Shown: one piece after another, positions 1-9,864 of the stretch
Layout: every line of letters begins with the position of its first letter
Position numbering within the stretch: the stretch's first letter is position 1
From: Xenorhabdus budapestensis
Lineage (GTDB): Bacteria; Pseudomonadota; Gammaproteobacteria; Enterobacterales; Enterobacteriaceae
NCBI RefSeq assembly: GCF_002632465.1
Contig: NZ_NIBS01000006.1
Coordinates: 117,843 to 181,842, forward strand
DNA: 64,000 nucleotides
Reading direction: 5' to 3'
Notes under the pieces: generated by a model
The model's database searches: none
What the model was told of the DNA's origin: nothing
What the model saw: the letters and a program-made list of their open reading frames with translations, nothing else
Program-made: the position numbers and the translations under genes

Positions 1-134
1 TGGATTCAGTGCAGGAAGAGTATTACGTCATCTTTGCTGAAAGAATGATCCAACATCCGGCAGTTCAGCGCGTGTGTAATAAAGATTTTTCAGACTTATT
101 CAACGTTCCGTTAAAAAACAGATCGGAAAAATAA
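1..134 (+). CDS. nhaR: NhaR, LysR-type activator of the Na+/H+ antiporter gene (3' end only)
   Basis: The frame opening at base 3 runs 43 residues to TAA at 132-134. It contains [20 protein letters not shown], which I recognise as the C-terminus of the LysR-family regulator NhaR. NhaR activates nhaA in response to sodium. The rest of the gene lies left of the window. The nhaR-rpsT neighbourhood is the one known from E. coli, with the two genes convergent here. Confidence 0.85.
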   Translation, partial: DSVQEEYYVIFAERMIQHPAVQRVCNKDFSDLFNVPLKNRSEK

Positions 135-155
135 CGCTGAATCCGTATCAACAGA

Positions 156-201
156 TATACCCTATGGATTTTATGCTGCAACTTTAAAGACAACGGGTAT
201 A
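156..201. repeat. Dispersed intergenic repeat, copy 1
   Basis: An imperfect element starts TATACCCTATGGATTT, contains GCAACTTTAAAGACAA and ends CGGGTATA. The ends are inverted. Related copies occur near 14441, 44151, 47752 and 51424. This style of repeat is common in intergenic gaps of Xenorhabdus and Photorhabdus (recalled, not searched). Confidence 0.6.
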
Positions 202-204
202 CAA

Positions 205-229
205 AAAAACCGGCAAAAGCCGGTTTTTC
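205..229 (-). terminator. rpsT intrinsic terminator, possibly bidirectional with nhaR
   Basis: AAAACCGGC pairs with GCCGGTTTT around a short loop. Read on the minus strand the stem is followed by a run of T. It lies 20 bases after the rpsT stop codon, and in the plus direction it could also stop nhaR transcription. Confidence 0.85.
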
Positions 230-249
230 AACATAATTAAAACAAAGAA

Positions 250-510
250 TTACATTGCTTTAATTTGCGCTGCCAGAGCAGATTTATGACGTGCTGCTTT
301 ATTTTTGTGGATCAAACCCTTGCAGGCGTGACGATCAACAATTGGTTGCATATCATTGAATGCTTTCTGTGCAGCTTCTTTATCACCAGTAGCGATAGCC
401 GCGTATACTTTCTTAATAAAAGTACGCACCATAGAACGACGGCTTGCATTGTGCTGACGGCGTTTCTCAGACTGTACGGCGCGTTTCTTAGCTGATTTGA
501 TATTAGCCAA
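250..510 (-). CDS. rpsT: 30S ribosomal protein S20
   Basis: This 86-residue basic protein ([20 protein letters not shown] at the N-terminus) is S20, a primary 16S rRNA-binding protein of the small subunit. The length matches the family. The start codon is TTG (508-510), preceded by the weak leader GAGTTGGACC. The same UUG start and leader occur in E. coli, where they belong to S20's autogenous translational control. It stands alone, convergent with nhaR and divergent from ribF. A strong terminator follows. Confidence 0.97.
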   Translation of the reverse strand: MANIKSAKKRAVQSEKRRQHNASRRSMVRTFIKKVYAAIATGDKEAAQKAFNDMQPIVDRHACKGLIHKNKAARHKSALAAQIKAM

Positions 511-858
511 GGTCCAACTCCCAAATATATTCTATCGAGGACAATTCAAAGGCCGAGGAATATGCCTGTTCAGCCTTCTTTTGTCAATGGATTTGTGCAA
601 ATAAGCGTCGTTGTATGGCGACGCTGGTTACGTTGTGATGGGGTAGGATTTTATCAGCTTACTGAGAGGTAATACAGTCTTTCACAATAAAAAACTCAAT
701 GAATCACTGATAAATGCGATAAATTAAATATTTTTCGGGCATCTAACCTATTTTTATTGTATGAATCAGGTTATTAATTAAAACCCTTTGTGATCGTGGG
801 TTAACCTTGTGCGTTGTACAAGGTATAATCCGGCAATTTTCACGGTATTGAGCCAGCT
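511..858. other. rpsT-ribF divergent intergenic region
   Basis: No convincing ORF is present across these 348 bases. The left part should hold the rpsT promoters on the minus strand, which I could not place with confidence. The right part holds the ribF promoter listed separately. The middle is AT-rich and featureless. Confidence 0.6.
801..829 (+). promoter_or_regulatory. Candidate sigma-70 promoter of the ribF operon
   Basis: A consensus -10 TATAAT at 824-829 lies 17 bases after a weak -35 (TTAACC, 801-806). It sits 29 bases before the ribF start. The -10 is perfect and the -35 is poor, so the assignment rests mainly on the -10 and position. Confidence 0.5.
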
Positions 859-1803
859 ATGGAGCTAATTCGCGGTATACACAATATCCGGGCGCGTCAC
901 CATGGTTGCGTGCTGACGATTGGTAATTTTGATGGTGTCCACCGAGGGCATCAGGCTTTATTGAAACATTTGAAGCAAGAAGGGCGGTGGCTCGGATTAC
1001 CGACAATGGTTATGATTTTCGAACCACAACCACTGGAAGTTTTTGTCGCAGATAAAGCGCCAGCCCGCCTGACACGGCTACGAGATAAAATAAAATATTT
1101 ATCTCAGTATGACGTTGATTATTTGTTGTGTGTGAAATTTGACAAACACTTTGCAGCCAATTCCCCAGAAGCCTTTGTTTCTCGGTTGCTCGTTGAAAAA
1201 CTGGGTGTTAAGTTTCTGGCTGTAGGTGATGATTTCCGTTTCGGTAAAAACCGCTTCGGTGATTTTCACTATTTACAACAGGCAGGTAAACAATACGGTT
1301 TTGATGTTGCCAGTACAGACAGCTTTTGTGACAGTGGATTGCGGATCAGCAGTACCGCTATTCGTCAATCGTTGCAAAATGATGATCTAACATTGGCCGA
1401 AATATTATTGGGGCATCCTTACAGCATAAGTGGCAGAGTTGTTCATGGTAACCGCCTGGGGCGCACGATTGGCTTTCCTACAGCGAACTTACCTTTAAAA
1501 CGTCTGGTTGCCCCTGTAAAAGGCGTTTATGCTGTTGAAGTTTATGGATTAGACGATAACCCTTTACCGGGTGTAGCTAACATCGGAAATCGCCCCACCG
1601 TTGCTGGTCAGGGCCTGCAGCTTGAAGTGCATTTGATTGATACCCAAATGGATCTGTATGGGCGTCATATCAATGTGGTATTACGCAAAAAATTGCGTGA
1701 TGAGCAGCGGTTTGCTTCGCTTGATGCGCTTAAACAGCAAATCGCAAATGATGTGGTTGCTGCGAGGGAATACTTTTTGCAGCGATCCGAGTCATATATC
1801 TGA
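859..1803 (+). CDS. ribF: Bifunctional riboflavin kinase / FAD synthetase
   Basis: RibF phosphorylates riboflavin to FMN and adenylylates FMN to FAD in the cytosol. The N-terminal FAD synthetase domain shows the nucleotidyltransferase motif IGNFDGVHRGH at residues 21-31 and ISSTAIRQ near residue 165. The C-terminal flavokinase domain shows HGNRLGRTIGFPTANL around residue 200. The length of 314 residues is normal for the family. It is the first gene of the ribF-ileS-lspA-fkpB-ispH operon, as in E. coli, with ileS starting 46 bases downstream. An inverted ATACCC/GGGTAT pair just after the stop codon may be a collapsed copy of the dispersed repeat. Confidence 0.97.
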   Translation: MELIRGIHNIRARHHGCVLTIGNFDGVHRGHQALLKHLKQEGRWLGLPTMVMIFEPQPLEVFVADKAPARLTRLRDKIKYLSQYDVDYLLCVKFDKHFAANSPEAFVSRLLVEKLGVKFLAVGDDFRFGKNRFGDFHYLQQAGKQYGFDVASTDSFCDSGLRISSTAIRQSLQNDDLTLAEILLGHPYSISGRVVHGNRLGRTIGFPTANLPLKRLVAPVKGVYAVEVYGLDDNPLPGVANIGNRPTVAGQGLQLEVHLIDTQMDLYGRHINVVLRKKLRDEQRFASLDALKQQIANDVVAAREYFLQRSESYI

Positions 1804-1849
1804 TACCCATATAAAGGGTATAGCGGAAAATTGGAACTGAGAATCGAGA

Positions 1850-4672
1850 ATGAGTGACTATAAAGACACCCTGAATTTACCGGAAACAGGGTTCCCTATG
1901 CGCGGGGATTTAGCCAAGCGCGAACCAGATATGTTGAAACGTTGGTATAAAGAAGGTTTGTATCAGGCTATCAGAAAAGCAAAATCAGGTAAAAAAACCT
2001 TCATTTTGCATGATGGCCCTCCGTATGCAAACGGCGATATTCATATTGGTCACTCAGTCAACAAAATTCTCAAAGACATTGTTGTTAAATCCAAAGGGTT
2101 ATCAGGCTACGATTCGCCTTATATTCCAGGTTGGGACTGCCACGGTTTGCCAATTGAGCTCAAGGTTGAGCAGCTTATTGGTAAGCCGGGTGAAAAATTT
2201 TCCGCCGCTGAGTTCCGTGCTGAGTGCCGCAAATATGCAATGAGCCAGGTCGAAACACAAAAAGCGGGTTTCAAACGTCTGGGTGTTCTGGGTGACTGGG
2301 ATAAACCTTACCTGACGATGGACTTCAAAACGGAAGCAGACATCATTCGCGCACTGGGTCGTATCATCAGCAACGGCCATTTGTTGAAAGGTGTTAAACC
2401 TGTTCACTGGTGTACTGATTGTGGGTCTTCTCTTGCCGAGGCGGAAGTTGAGTATTACGACAAAACCTCCCCTTCCATTGACGTCTGTTTCACAGCGGTT
2501 GATACAGATGCAGTGTATGCCAAGTTTGCCAAATCTGGTATGGAGCCACAGGGTCTGCCGGTTTCTCTGGTGATCTGGACAACCACACCGTGGACATTAC
2601 CAGCAAACCGAGCGATCTCATTGGGTGCAGAAATCACTTACCAATTGGTCAAAGTTAATAATAAATGTCTGATTCTGGCAGCTGAATTGGTTGAATCTGT
2701 TATGCAGCGTGCAGGCATCACTGCATGGGAAGTCATCGGTGACTGCAAAGGTGCAGATCTGGAACTGATGCGTTTCAACCATCCATTCATGGGCTTTGAT
2801 ACTCCTGCCATTCTGGGCGATCACGTTACACTTGATGCGGGTACTGGTGCAGTACATACTGCGGGTGGTCATGGCCCGGACGACTACTCTATCAGCCTAA
2901 AATATGGCCTTGAAATCGCGAACCCAGTTGGGCCGAATGGCTGTTACATCTCCGGCACCTATCCTTCTCTGGATGGCCTGTTTGTTTTCAAAGCGAACGA
3001 TGTCATCGTTGAGTTACTGAAAGAGAAAGGCGCGTTACTGAGTCTGTCAAAAATTCAGCACAGCTATCCTTGCTGCTGGCGTCACAAAAATCCAATCATC
3101 TTCCGTGCAACACCACAATGGTTTATCAGCATGGATCAGAACGGCCTGCGTGAACAATCACTGAAAGAGATCAAAGGCGTTGAGTGGATCCCGGGTTGGG
3201 GACAAGCGCGCATCGAATCCATGGTAGAAAACCGTCCGGACTGGTGTATTTCCCGCCAGCGCACATGGGGCGTACCAATGTCTCTGTTTCTGCACAAAGA
3301 GACACAAGAACTGCATCCTCGCACACCAGAACTCATTGAAGAGATCGCCAAGCGTGTTGAAATAGATGGCATTCAGGCATGGTGGGATCTTGACGCATCA
3401 GAACTGCTGGGTGATGAAGCAGCAGATTACATCAAGACACAGGATACACTGGATGTCTGGTTTGATTCAGGAAGCACCCACGCCTCTGTTGTCGATGTTC
3501 GCCCAGAATTCAATGGTCATTCCGCAAACATTTATCTGGAAGGCTCTGACCAGCACCGGGGCTGGTTTATGTCCTCACTGATGCTGTCAACAGCGATCAA
3601 AGGTAAAGCACCTTACCGTCAGGTTCTGACTCACGGTTTCACCGTTGATGAACAAGGACGTAAAATGTCCAAATCCATCGGTAACACCATTAGCCCGCAA
3701 GATGTGATGAACAAACTGGGGGCAGATATCCTACGTCTTTGGGTGGCATCAACAGATTACTCCGGCGAAATTGCAGTTTCTGATGAAATCCTGAAACGCT
3801 CGGCTGATGCTTACCGCCGTATCCGTAATACTGCTCGTTTCCTGCTGGCAAACCTGAACGGTTTCGATCCTGAACAGCACATGGTAAAAGCGGAAGACAT
3901 GGTAACGCTGGATCGCTGGGCGGTAGGTCGTGCACAGGCAGCACAGGCTGATATCCTCAAGCACTACGACGAATACGACTTCCACTCCGTTGTTCAGCGC
4001 TTGATGCAGTTCTGCTCCGTAGAAATGGGTTCATTCTATCTGGACATCATTAAAGATCGTCAGTACACCGCAAAACGCGACAGTATTGCCCGCCGTAGCT
4101 GCCAGAGCGCCTTATTCCATATTGCAGAAGCACTGGTTCGCTGGATGGCGCCAATCCTTTCCTTCACTGCTGATGAAGTGTGGAAGGAATTACCCGGCAA
4201 GCGTGCACAGTTCGTCTTGACCGAAGAGTGGTACGATGGTCTGTTCGGTCTGGCAGATAGTGAAAATATGAACGATACTTTCTGGGCTGAATTGCTGCAA
4301 GTTCGCAGTGAAGTGAACAAAGTACTGGAACAAGCTCGTGCCGATAAACATATCCGTAGTTCGCTGGAAGCGGCTGTCACACTTTATGCTGATGAAGTAC
4401 TGACAGAAAAACTCAACAAACTGTCTGATGAGTTACGTTTTGTATTACTAACTTCACAAACCGAAGTTGCTGCTTTCTCATCTGCGTGTGATGATGCACA
4501 ACAGAGCGAACTTAAGGGGCTGAAAATTGCCTTCCGTAAAGCAGATGGTGAAAAATGCCCACGTTGCTGGCACTATGCTAAAGACTTGGGATTGGTAGCG
4601 GAACATGCAGAACTCTGTGGCCGCTGTGTGACTAACGTTGCCGGTAACGGTGAAGAGCGTAAATTTGCCTGA
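1850..4672 (+). CDS. ileS: Isoleucine--tRNA ligase
   Basis: This class I synthetase charges tRNA-Ile and edits misactivated valine. The catalytic HIGH motif is at residues 65-68 ([12 protein letters not shown]) and KMSKS lies near residue 605 ([11 protein letters not shown]). The CP1 editing domain lies between them. A C-terminal zinc finger is visible as CPRCWHY...CGRCV. The length of 940 residues matches the bacterial type close to E. coli IleRS. A purine-rich leader (GAGAATCGAG) precedes the ATG. The stop overlaps the lspA start as TGATG, suggesting translational coupling. Confidence 0.98.
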   Translation: MSDYKDTLNLPETGFPMRGDLAKREPDMLKRWYKEGLYQAIRKAKSGKKTFILHDGPPYANGDIHIGHSVNKILKDIVVKSKGLSGYDSPYIPGWDCHGLPIELKVEQLIGKPGEKFSAAEFRAECRKYAMSQVETQKAGFKRLGVLGDWDKPYLTMDFKTEADIIRALGRIISNGHLLKGVKPVHWCTDCGSSLAEAEVEYYDKTSPSIDVCFTAVDTDAVYAKFAKSGMEPQGLPVSLVIWTTTPWTLPANRAISLGAEITYQLVKVNNKCLILAAELVESVMQRAGITAWEVIGDCKGADLELMRFNHPFMGFDTPAILGDHVTLDAGTGAVHTAGGHGPDDYSISLKYGLEIANPVGPNGCYISGTYPSLDGLFVFKANDVIVELLKEKGALLSLSKIQHSYPCCWRHKNPIIFRATPQWFISMDQNGLREQSLKEIKGVEWIPGWGQARIESMVENRPDWCISRQRTWGVPMSLFLHKETQELHPRTPELIEEIAKRVEIDGIQAWWDLDASELLGDEAADYIKTQDTLDVWFDSGSTHASVVDVRPEFNGHSANIYLEGSDQHRGWFMSSLMLSTAIKGKAPYRQVLTHGFTVDEQGRKMSKSIGNTISPQDVMNKLGADILRLWVASTDYSGEIAVSDEILKRSADAYRRIRNTARFLLANLNGFDPEQHMVKAEDMVTLDRWAVGRAQAAQADILKHYDEYDFHSVVQRLMQFCSVEMGSFYLDIIKDRQYTAKRDSIARRSCQSALFHIAEALVRWMAPILSFTADEVWKELPGKRAQFVLTEEWYDGLFGLADSENMNDTFWAELLQVRSEVNKVLEQARADKHIRSSLEAAVTLYADEVLTEKLNKLSDELRFVLLTSQTEVAAFSSACDDAQQSELKGLKIAFRKADGEKCPRCWHYAKDLGLVAEHAELCGRCVTNVAGNGEERKFA

Positions 4673-5211
4673 TGAAGAAACCCATTTGTTCCACTGGCCT
4701 TCGCTGGCTTTGGTTAGTTGCTGTGGTATTGATTTTGGATCTGGGCAGTAAACAGTTAGTATTGCAAAACTTCAGACTGTACGAATCCATACCATTAATA
4801 CCATACTTCAATCTGACTTATGCCCAGAATCTTGGGGCTGCGTTTAGTTTTCTGGCTGACAAAGGTGGCTGGCAGCGTTGGTTTTTTGCCTTGATTGCGA
4901 TTGTCATCTCTATCACACTACTGGTAATGATGTATCGCTCCAGTGCCAAACAGAAACTAAGCAACATTGCTTATGCTTTAGTGATTGGTGGAGCATTGGG
5001 AAATCTGTTTGATCGGCTGGTACATGGCTTTGTTGTCGATTTTATCGATTTTTATGTCGGAGCATGGCACTGGCCTACCTTTAATATTGCAGACACTGCC
5101 ATTTGCATCGGGGCAGCACTCATTATCATCGAGAGCTTTATCAGTCCAGATGATAAAAAAACTGCACCAAAACAAACAGAATCTAAACAGCAATCATCGA
5201 AAAAACAATAA
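4672..5211 (+). CDS. lspA: Lipoprotein signal peptidase (SPase II)
   Basis: LspA is an inner-membrane aspartyl protease that cuts diacylglyceryl-modified prolipoproteins before the lipidated cysteine. Four hydrophobic segments are visible. The two catalytic aspartates fit D123 (in GFVVDFIDF) and D141 (in FNIADTAI). The conserved NLGAAFSFL segment lies at residues 53-61. The length of 179 residues is slightly longer than the usual 160-165 because of a lysine/glutamine-rich tail. It overlaps ileS by one base. Confidence 0.97.
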   Translation: MKKPICSTGLRWLWLVAVVLILDLGSKQLVLQNFRLYESIPLIPYFNLTYAQNLGAAFSFLADKGGWQRWFFALIAIVISITLLVMMYRSSAKQKLSNIAYALVIGGALGNLFDRLVHGFVVDFIDFYVGAWHWPTFNIADTAICIGAALIIIESFISPDDKKTAPKQTESKQQSSKKQ

Positions 5212-5216
5212 GAAAC

Positions 5217-5243
5217 CAGCCCCGGTCAATATAACCGGGGCTG
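5217..5243 (+). terminator. Hairpin after lspA, possible attenuator
   Basis: CAGCCCCGGT pairs perfectly with ACCGGGGCTG around a 7-base loop. No proper T-run follows, and fkpB continues in the same direction. It may be a weak terminator or an RNA-processing site that lowers fkpB-ispH expression. Confidence 0.5.
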
Positions 5244-5280
5244 ATAGTTTCCCCCACTTGCAATTGTTTATTACTAACGC

Positions 5281-5325
5281 GTTTTTTATTAAATCGTTTT
5301 TTACTAAATCGTTTTTTTACTAAAA
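5281..5325 (+). repeat. Three tandem 15-bp AT-rich units
   Basis: Units of the form GTTTTTTATTAAATC repeat three times with small differences, running into the fkpB ribosome-binding site (AAAAGG, 5322-5327). The array could vary in copy number by slippage and so change the leader length of fkpB. Confidence 0.55.
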
Positions 5326-5337
5326 GGTTTGAGCAAC

Positions 5338-5808
5338 ATGTCAATGCAGGTGCAAGCGCACAGTGCAGTTTTGTTACACTTCACATTAAAATTGGATGAT
5401 GGTTCAACAGCAGACTCGACTTATAGTCAGGGCAAGCCCGCATTATTCCGCTTAAGTGATGGCAGCCTCTCTGAGCCACTGGAACAACAACTGATTGGTT
5501 TGAAAGCTGGCGATAAACACCAATTCACGCTGGCGGGAGAAACTGTTTTCGGCAAATATAATCCTGATCTAGTGCAATACTTCACACCACGTGATTTTTC
5601 CAATTCGGATATTCCCGAAGTAGGCACTATCATGCTATTTACTGCTATGAATGGTAGCGAAATGCCGGGATTTATCAAAGAAGTTGCAAAAGGTTCCATC
5701 ACTGTTGATTTTAACCATCCACTGGCTGACCAAAACGTCATTTTTGAGATTGAAGTGTTGGAAATAGACCCTCAGTTGGAGGAAAACCATGCAAATATTG
5801 CTGGCTAA
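5338..5808 (+). CDS. fkpB: FKBP-type peptidyl-prolyl cis-trans isomerase (SlpA-like)
   Basis: This is a small FKBP-fold prolyl isomerase and chaperone with an insert-in-flap region. The FKBP core includes [20 protein letters not shown] and [20 protein letters not shown] near the end. I place the start at the ATG at 5338 rather than the upstream TTG at 5329. The resulting N-terminus [15 protein letters not shown] aligns with the recalled E. coli FkpB start, and AAAAGG sits 10 bases upstream. The C-terminus overlaps ispH by 20 bases. Position between lspA and ispH is conserved in enterobacteria. Confidence 0.93.
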   Translation: MSMQVQAHSAVLLHFTLKLDDGSTADSTYSQGKPALFRLSDGSLSEPLEQQLIGLKAGDKHQFTLAGETVFGKYNPDLVQYFTPRDFSNSDIPEVGTIMLFTAMNGSEMPGFIKEVAKGSITVDFNHPLADQNVIFEIEVLEIDPQLEENHANIAG

Positions 5809-6742
5809 CCCTCGTGGTTTTTGTGCTGGTGTTGATCGCGCTATTAGCATTGTAGAGCGCGCATTAGAATTATATGGTGCACCGATTTACGTTCGTCATG
5901 AAGTAGTACACAACCGCTATGTGGTTGATGATCTCAGAAATCGGGGTGCGATCTTCATTGAAGAAATTTCAGAAGTCCCTGATGGTGCAATTCTGATTTT
6001 CTCCGCACATGGCGTTTCTCAGGCCATCCGTAACGAAGCTCGTTCCCGTAATTTAACCATGCTGTTTGATGCTACCTGCCCACTGGTAACAAAAGTCCAT
6101 ATGGAAGTCGCCCGTGCAAGTCGTAAAGGCAATGAAGCGATTTTGATCGGGCATGCTGGTCATCCGGAAGTTGAAGGCACGATGGGGCAGTACAATAACC
6201 CTGAAGGCGGTATGTATCTGGTGGAATCACCGGAAGATGTGTGGAAATTGCAGGTTAAAGACGAAAATAACCTCCGCTTTATGACACAAACCACGCTTTC
6301 TGTGGATGATACCTCAGAAGTGATTGATGCACTTAATGCCCGGTTCCCGAATATTATCGGCCCACGTAAAGATGATATCTGTTATGCCACCACCAATCGT
6401 CAGGAAGCAGTTCGTGATTTGGCAGCGGATGCCGATATTGTCTTAGTCGTTGGCTCCAAAAACTCATCAAACTCAAACCGTCTGGCTGAACTGGCACAAC
6501 GTATGGGCAAATCTGCTTATTTGATTGATTCTGCCGATGATATCAAAGAGGAATGGGTTGATGGTGTGAGTTCTATTGGCCTGACAGCGGGTGCATCCGC
6601 ACCGGATATTTTAGTGCAACAAGTTATTGGACGTTTGAAAACGCTTGGCGCAGAAACGGTTAATGAACTACATGGTCGCGAAGAAAACATTGTGTTCGAA
6701 GTACCAAAAGAGCTACGAGTTGAAGTGAAAGAAGTTCACTGA
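5789..6742 (+). CDS. ispH: 4-hydroxy-3-methylbut-2-enyl diphosphate reductase
   Basis: IspH is an iron-sulfur enzyme that performs the last MEP-pathway step, reducing HMBPP to IPP and DMAPP. The three cluster cysteines are C12 ([10 protein letters not shown]), one in [12 protein letters not shown] near residue 96, and one in [11 protein letters not shown] near residue 197. A strong GGAGG ribosome-binding site lies within the end of fkpB. The length of 317 residues is normal. It is the last gene of the operon. Confidence 0.98.
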   Translation: MQILLANPRGFCAGVDRAISIVERALELYGAPIYVRHEVVHNRYVVDDLRNRGAIFIEEISEVPDGAILIFSAHGVSQAIRNEARSRNLTMLFDATCPLVTKVHMEVARASRKGNEAILIGHAGHPEVEGTMGQYNNPEGGMYLVESPEDVWKLQVKDENNLRFMTQTTLSVDDTSEVIDALNARFPNIIGPRKDDICYATTNRQEAVRDLAADADIVLVVGSKNSSNSNRLAELAQRMGKSAYLIDSADDIKEEWVDGVSSIGLTAGASAPDILVQQVIGRLKTLGAETVNELHGREENIVFEVPKELRVEVKEVH

Positions 6743-6778
6743 CTTAGGAGTAACTATTTCAGGGTTGCTTCAACTTAA

Positions 6779-6842
6779 ATTCGGCTTTTCTGTTGGAAGA
6801 TGTAATTAATTTATTCGGCATCTTTCTAACAAAAAGCCGAAT
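6779..6842. repeat. Long imperfect inverted repeat after ispH
   Basis: ATTCGGCTTTTCTGTTGGAA and the complement of TTTCTAACAAAAAGCCGAAT form about 25-bp imperfect arms around an AT-rich loop. A related, more degenerate copy lies at 7553-7610, downstream of the second acetyltransferase gene. The inverted repeat therefore seems to have been duplicated with the gene, and may act as a terminator for both ispH and the acetyltransferase. Confidence 0.6.
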
Positions 6843-6864
6843 ATGAGTGTATTGCCCCAAAAAT

Positions 6865-7533
6865 TTAACAACATTCATAACGGCTTGTTATCTTATTCCA
6901 TTTCCATTTATCATTTCTTGCCGCGGGATGTAATTCCATGCCCCCATTTATGTTCATAAACCCCATATTTATATATGCTTGCCTCGCCTCATCATATGGA
7001 GAAAGTTTTAACTTTCCTTCCATCCCTAATTGTTGTGATTTATTTACTGCATATTCAATGAGTAAAACACCACAACCTCGAATACCGCAATGAGTGGCCA
7101 AAAAAGAAACTTCAGATAACTCATTTTCATGATTATCTTGCACTAATAATTGTAAGGCACCGACAGGAATACCTCTGAAATAAGCAACAGCAAAAAACTT
7201 TTTTGAACCGTCAGTTTTATCTCTCATAGATTGAAGCTTTGCATTAGTCGAGAGACAATTAAGTATACTAAACGCCTGATTATACCTCATTTTCCACCTT
7301 TCTTGTTCCTTATCAAGCTTAAGAAAATCAAAATAAAACCAATCCTCAGCCATAGTTTCTGTTAGCATCTTTTCCGTTGCGTAGAATGCTTCTTCTGGGC
7401 TAACTTCCTTTATTGTGATAAATGTTTTCATATTAACCAATGTTGTGTACATATCCGAACAGGATTTAGACCGGGTTAAAGGACCAAATCCTACAGAACG
7501 GTTGTTAATATTAAAAGATTTTGATCTGAACAT
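6865..7533 (-). CDS. GNAT-like N-acetyltransferase, paralog 1
   Basis: The protein has a GNAT-type fold by pattern: hydrophobic strands FAVAYFRGIPVGALQLLV and SEVSFLATH, an acyl-CoA-loop-like CGIRGCGVLLIEYAVN, then a C-terminal GFMNINGGMELHP. The substrate is unknown. It is a clear paralog of the next gene (7641-8246): both begin M(I)FRSKSF and share FLATHCGIRGCG and AVNKSQQLGM. I place the start at ATG 7531-7533, because GAGGGG lies just upstream and the start matches the paralog. The longer frame from 7551 would bury the ribosome-binding site. The segment between residues 8 and 45 differs strongly from the paralog. Confidence 0.7.
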   Translation of the reverse strand: MFRSKSFNINNRSVGFGPLTRSKSCSDMYTTLVNMKTFITIKEVSPEEAFYATEKMLTETMAEDWFYFDFLKLDKEQERWKMRYNQAFSILNCLSTNAKLQSMRDKTDGSKKFFAVAYFRGIPVGALQLLVQDNHENELSEVSFLATHCGIRGCGVLLIEYAVNKSQQLGMEGKLKLSPYDEARQAYINMGFMNINGGMELHPAARNDKWKWNKITSRYECC

Positions 7534-7640
7534 TACATTAATTCCCCTCATTATATTTTGGAAGATGTAAATAATTCACCTGACTTTTCTCTAACAAAAA
7601 TCCAAATATATTACAATATATTAGGTGTCCAGACTGATAT

Positions 7641-8246
7641 TTAGTAGAATCTATAACGACCCGTTGCCTCATTCCATTTCCATTTATCATTTCTATCAGC
7701 AGGATATAATTCCAGGTGTTCCCCAGCCCCGGTAAATCCCATTGCCATATATGCCGCTCTCGCTCCCTCATATGGAGAAAGTTGTAACTTTCCTCCCATT
7801 CCTAATTGTTGTGATTTATTCACTGCATATTCAATGAGTAAAGCACCACAACCTCGGATGCCACAATGAGTTGCCAAAAAAACGACTTTAGGTAACCCAT
7901 CAGTAATTAATAATTGTAAAACTCCGACAGGAACACCTCTGAAATAAGCAACAAAAAACAACACTCTTTTATCAGTTTCTTCTAATTTAAGGCGAATACC
8001 AATATCAATATAGAAAAATTTAAATATTCCCAATGCTTGGTTATATCTAGAATTCCATTTTATTTCCTCCTCATCAAGCTGACCAGAAGAATTAGGGCAC
8101 AACCACTCATTATTCATAGTTTCTTTCTTTATTTTTTCCGTTGCGTGAAATACTTCTGATAGACTAGCCTCCTTGATAACTATAGAACATCTGATATCAA
8201 CTGATCTTGGCCATATTCCTGAAAAAGATTTTGATCTGAATATCAT
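7641..8246 (-). CDS. GNAT-like N-acetyltransferase, paralog 2
   Basis: This 201-residue paralog of the neighbouring gene shows the same FFVAYFRGVPVGVLQLL, FLATHCGIRGCGALLIE and C-terminal NDKWKWN blocks. The ATG at 8246 has an excellent ribosome-binding site (AAGGAGGG, 5 bases away). It is tandem to paralog 1 in the same orientation, with a degenerate inverted repeat (7553-7610) between them. The substrate is not predictable. A tailoring or detoxifying acetyltransferase is possible, as is a secreted role suggested by the conserved FRSKSF N-terminus, but neither is shown. Confidence 0.7.
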   Translation of the reverse strand: MIFRSKSFSGIWPRSVDIRCSIVIKEASLSEVFHATEKIKKETMNNEWLCPNSSGQLDEEEIKWNSRYNQALGIFKFFYIDIGIRLKLEETDKRVLFFVAYFRGVPVGVLQLLITDGLPKVVFLATHCGIRGCGALLIEYAVNKSQQLGMGGKLQLSPYEGARAAYMAMGFTGAGEHLELYPADRNDKWKWNEATGRYRFY

Positions 8247-8395
8247 ATTACCCTCCTTATGATATAAAAGAATTGGGATAATTAAATAATTTTATAGTTT
8301 TCAATGCTGACTGATATAAAAACTCATCTATATCAAAAATAAAAAACCTTTGAATTAAGTAATAATACACCGTTACTGTACTGAGTCAATTTCTG

Positions 8396-9034
8396 TTACA
8401 CAGAAATAAATAAAAGACGAACAGCAAAACCAATCAAAACCACGCCTACTGCACGTTCGAACCAATGCCCTAATCGGACAAACTGTAAGCGAACGGTAGG
8501 GCTGGAAAAAAGACAACTAACCAGAATAAACCACGCTGCATTTACTATACACATCCACACACCATAAAAAATCTGGACAGATAACGGCGTAGTTGCACTC
8601 ACAATCGTTGTGAAGACAGCCAGAAAAAATAGAGTTGCTTTGGGATTGGTAGCATTTGTCATAAAACCAGTAGAAAAAGCCCGTCGCAGGTTTCGTTGTT
8701 GTGGTAATGCCTCATTCGGGAGGATAAAATCCGTTTTTTCCGGCTTACTCCTAATAAATTGAACCCCCAGGTAACAAATATATATACCACCAATCATTTT
8801 TGCTATTGTCATCAGCCAAGGTGTTGAATGTATTAAAGCTCCGATACCAATCAATGTATAAATAACATGGACTGATATTCCCGCACCAATACCAATAGCG
8901 GTACAAATTCCCATCCAACGACCAAAGCGTATGCTCTGTCGTAATGTTACTGCAAAATCTGGCCCCGGTGCGACAACAGCCAGAAAATGAATAAGTGCAA
9001 GTCCCCAAAACTCATGCAAGTAGTCAGAAAGCAT
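8396..9034 (-). CDS. LysE/RhtB-family amino-acid exporter
   Basis: A 212-residue inner-membrane protein with five to six hydrophobic segments. The family signature VVAPGPDFAVTLRQS lies near residues 20-35, and TNATNPKATLFFLAVFTT in the middle is also typical. Members export amino acids or homoserine lactones. The sequence suggests an RhtC-like subgroup but the substrate cannot be fixed. It is transcribed in the same direction as the alaX-like gene, 66 bases downstream of it, so the two may be cotranscribed. Confidence 0.85.
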   Translation of the reverse strand: MLSDYLHEFWGLALIHFLAVVAPGPDFAVTLRQSIRFGRWMGICTAIGIGAGISVHVIYTLIGIGALIHSTPWLMTIAKMIGGIYICYLGVQFIRSKPEKTDFILPNEALPQQRNLRRAFSTGFMTNATNPKATLFFLAVFTTIVSATTPLSVQIFYGVWMCIVNAAWFILVSCLFSSPTVRLQFVRLGHWFERAVGVVLIGFAVRLLFISV

Positions 9035-9100
9035 ATTTACTCCGAAAAGCGTTTATATTTATAGTAGTATCACGGGTTGAATCTATTATGACGCAATACA

Positions 9101-9757
9101 TTACGTTAACATGACTATGTCATATTGCACTGATAACTTGCCTTTCTTTTCCTTAATGGCTTGTATCTGAATTTTGTGAATATGCTTTAATGATGTCACA
9201 TGTGTTCCACCACAAGGGTAAGGGGGAAGTTCACCAAAACTGACTTGCCGAAATCCATCATCACGCAGAGTAATCTGGCAAAACAGATTTTCAGCGATAA
9301 GTTGATCGCAACTTTCTTGAAGTGCTTCAACAAAAACAGCTTGGGCATGCATTCCGGGTTTAAAAATAACCCGACTTTCTCCGGGCCAATGGTGTGCACT
9401 GACAGGATACCAACCCAAGCCTTCAACAATATGACCAATAAGATGACCTGCTGAATGTAACTGTGAGTGTAATTGACGATAATTTTCGTCAACGCGCGCA
9501 AAAGCTACTCCCGCATTGATAGGATGTTTTGTGTAATGAATGATGTCATCATTCTCAAATGCGACGTGAACAACTTCCACATCATTCAACCAGCCAACAT
9601 CACTGGGTTGCCCTCCTCCCTGAGGATGAAATGGTGTTACGTTTAATCGGATTGCATAACGTTCATCATTAAAGGAAGAGCTGCCACAAAAAGAGCAATC
9701 TAAAACTTCAACTTCCCCACTCAGGATAGAATTGGATAAATAAAGACGTTCAGTCAT
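9101..9757 (-). CDS. AlaX-like alanyl-tRNA editing hydrolase
   Basis: This is a free-standing homolog of the editing domain of AlaRS, expected to deacylate mischarged Ser- or Gly-tRNA-Ala in trans. The zinc-site motifs are visible: HSAGHLIGH for the first histidine pair and PCGGTHV for the Cys/His pair. The family motif FHPQGGGQPSDVG lies near residue 45. The length of 218 residues fits the short AlaX types. The gene is divergent from the LysR-type regulator, which may control it and the exporter. Confidence 0.88.
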   Translation of the reverse strand: MTERLYLSNSILSGEVEVLDCSFCGSSSFNDERYAIRLNVTPFHPQGGGQPSDVGWLNDVEVVHVAFENDDIIHYTKHPINAGVAFARVDENYRQLHSQLHSAGHLIGHIVEGLGWYPVSAHHWPGESRVIFKPGMHAQAVFVEALQESCDQLIAENLFCQITLRDDGFRQVSFGELPPYPCGGTHVTSLKHIHKIQIQAIKEKKGKLSVQYDIVMLT

Positions 9758-9864
9758 ACTCGATATTCTTCATATAAACAAATTTCCCTGATTGTATTAA
9801 ATAAATACAATTGCGATAATCCATCCTAAACTCAAATAACTTTTGACCTATAAGCATAAATAGC

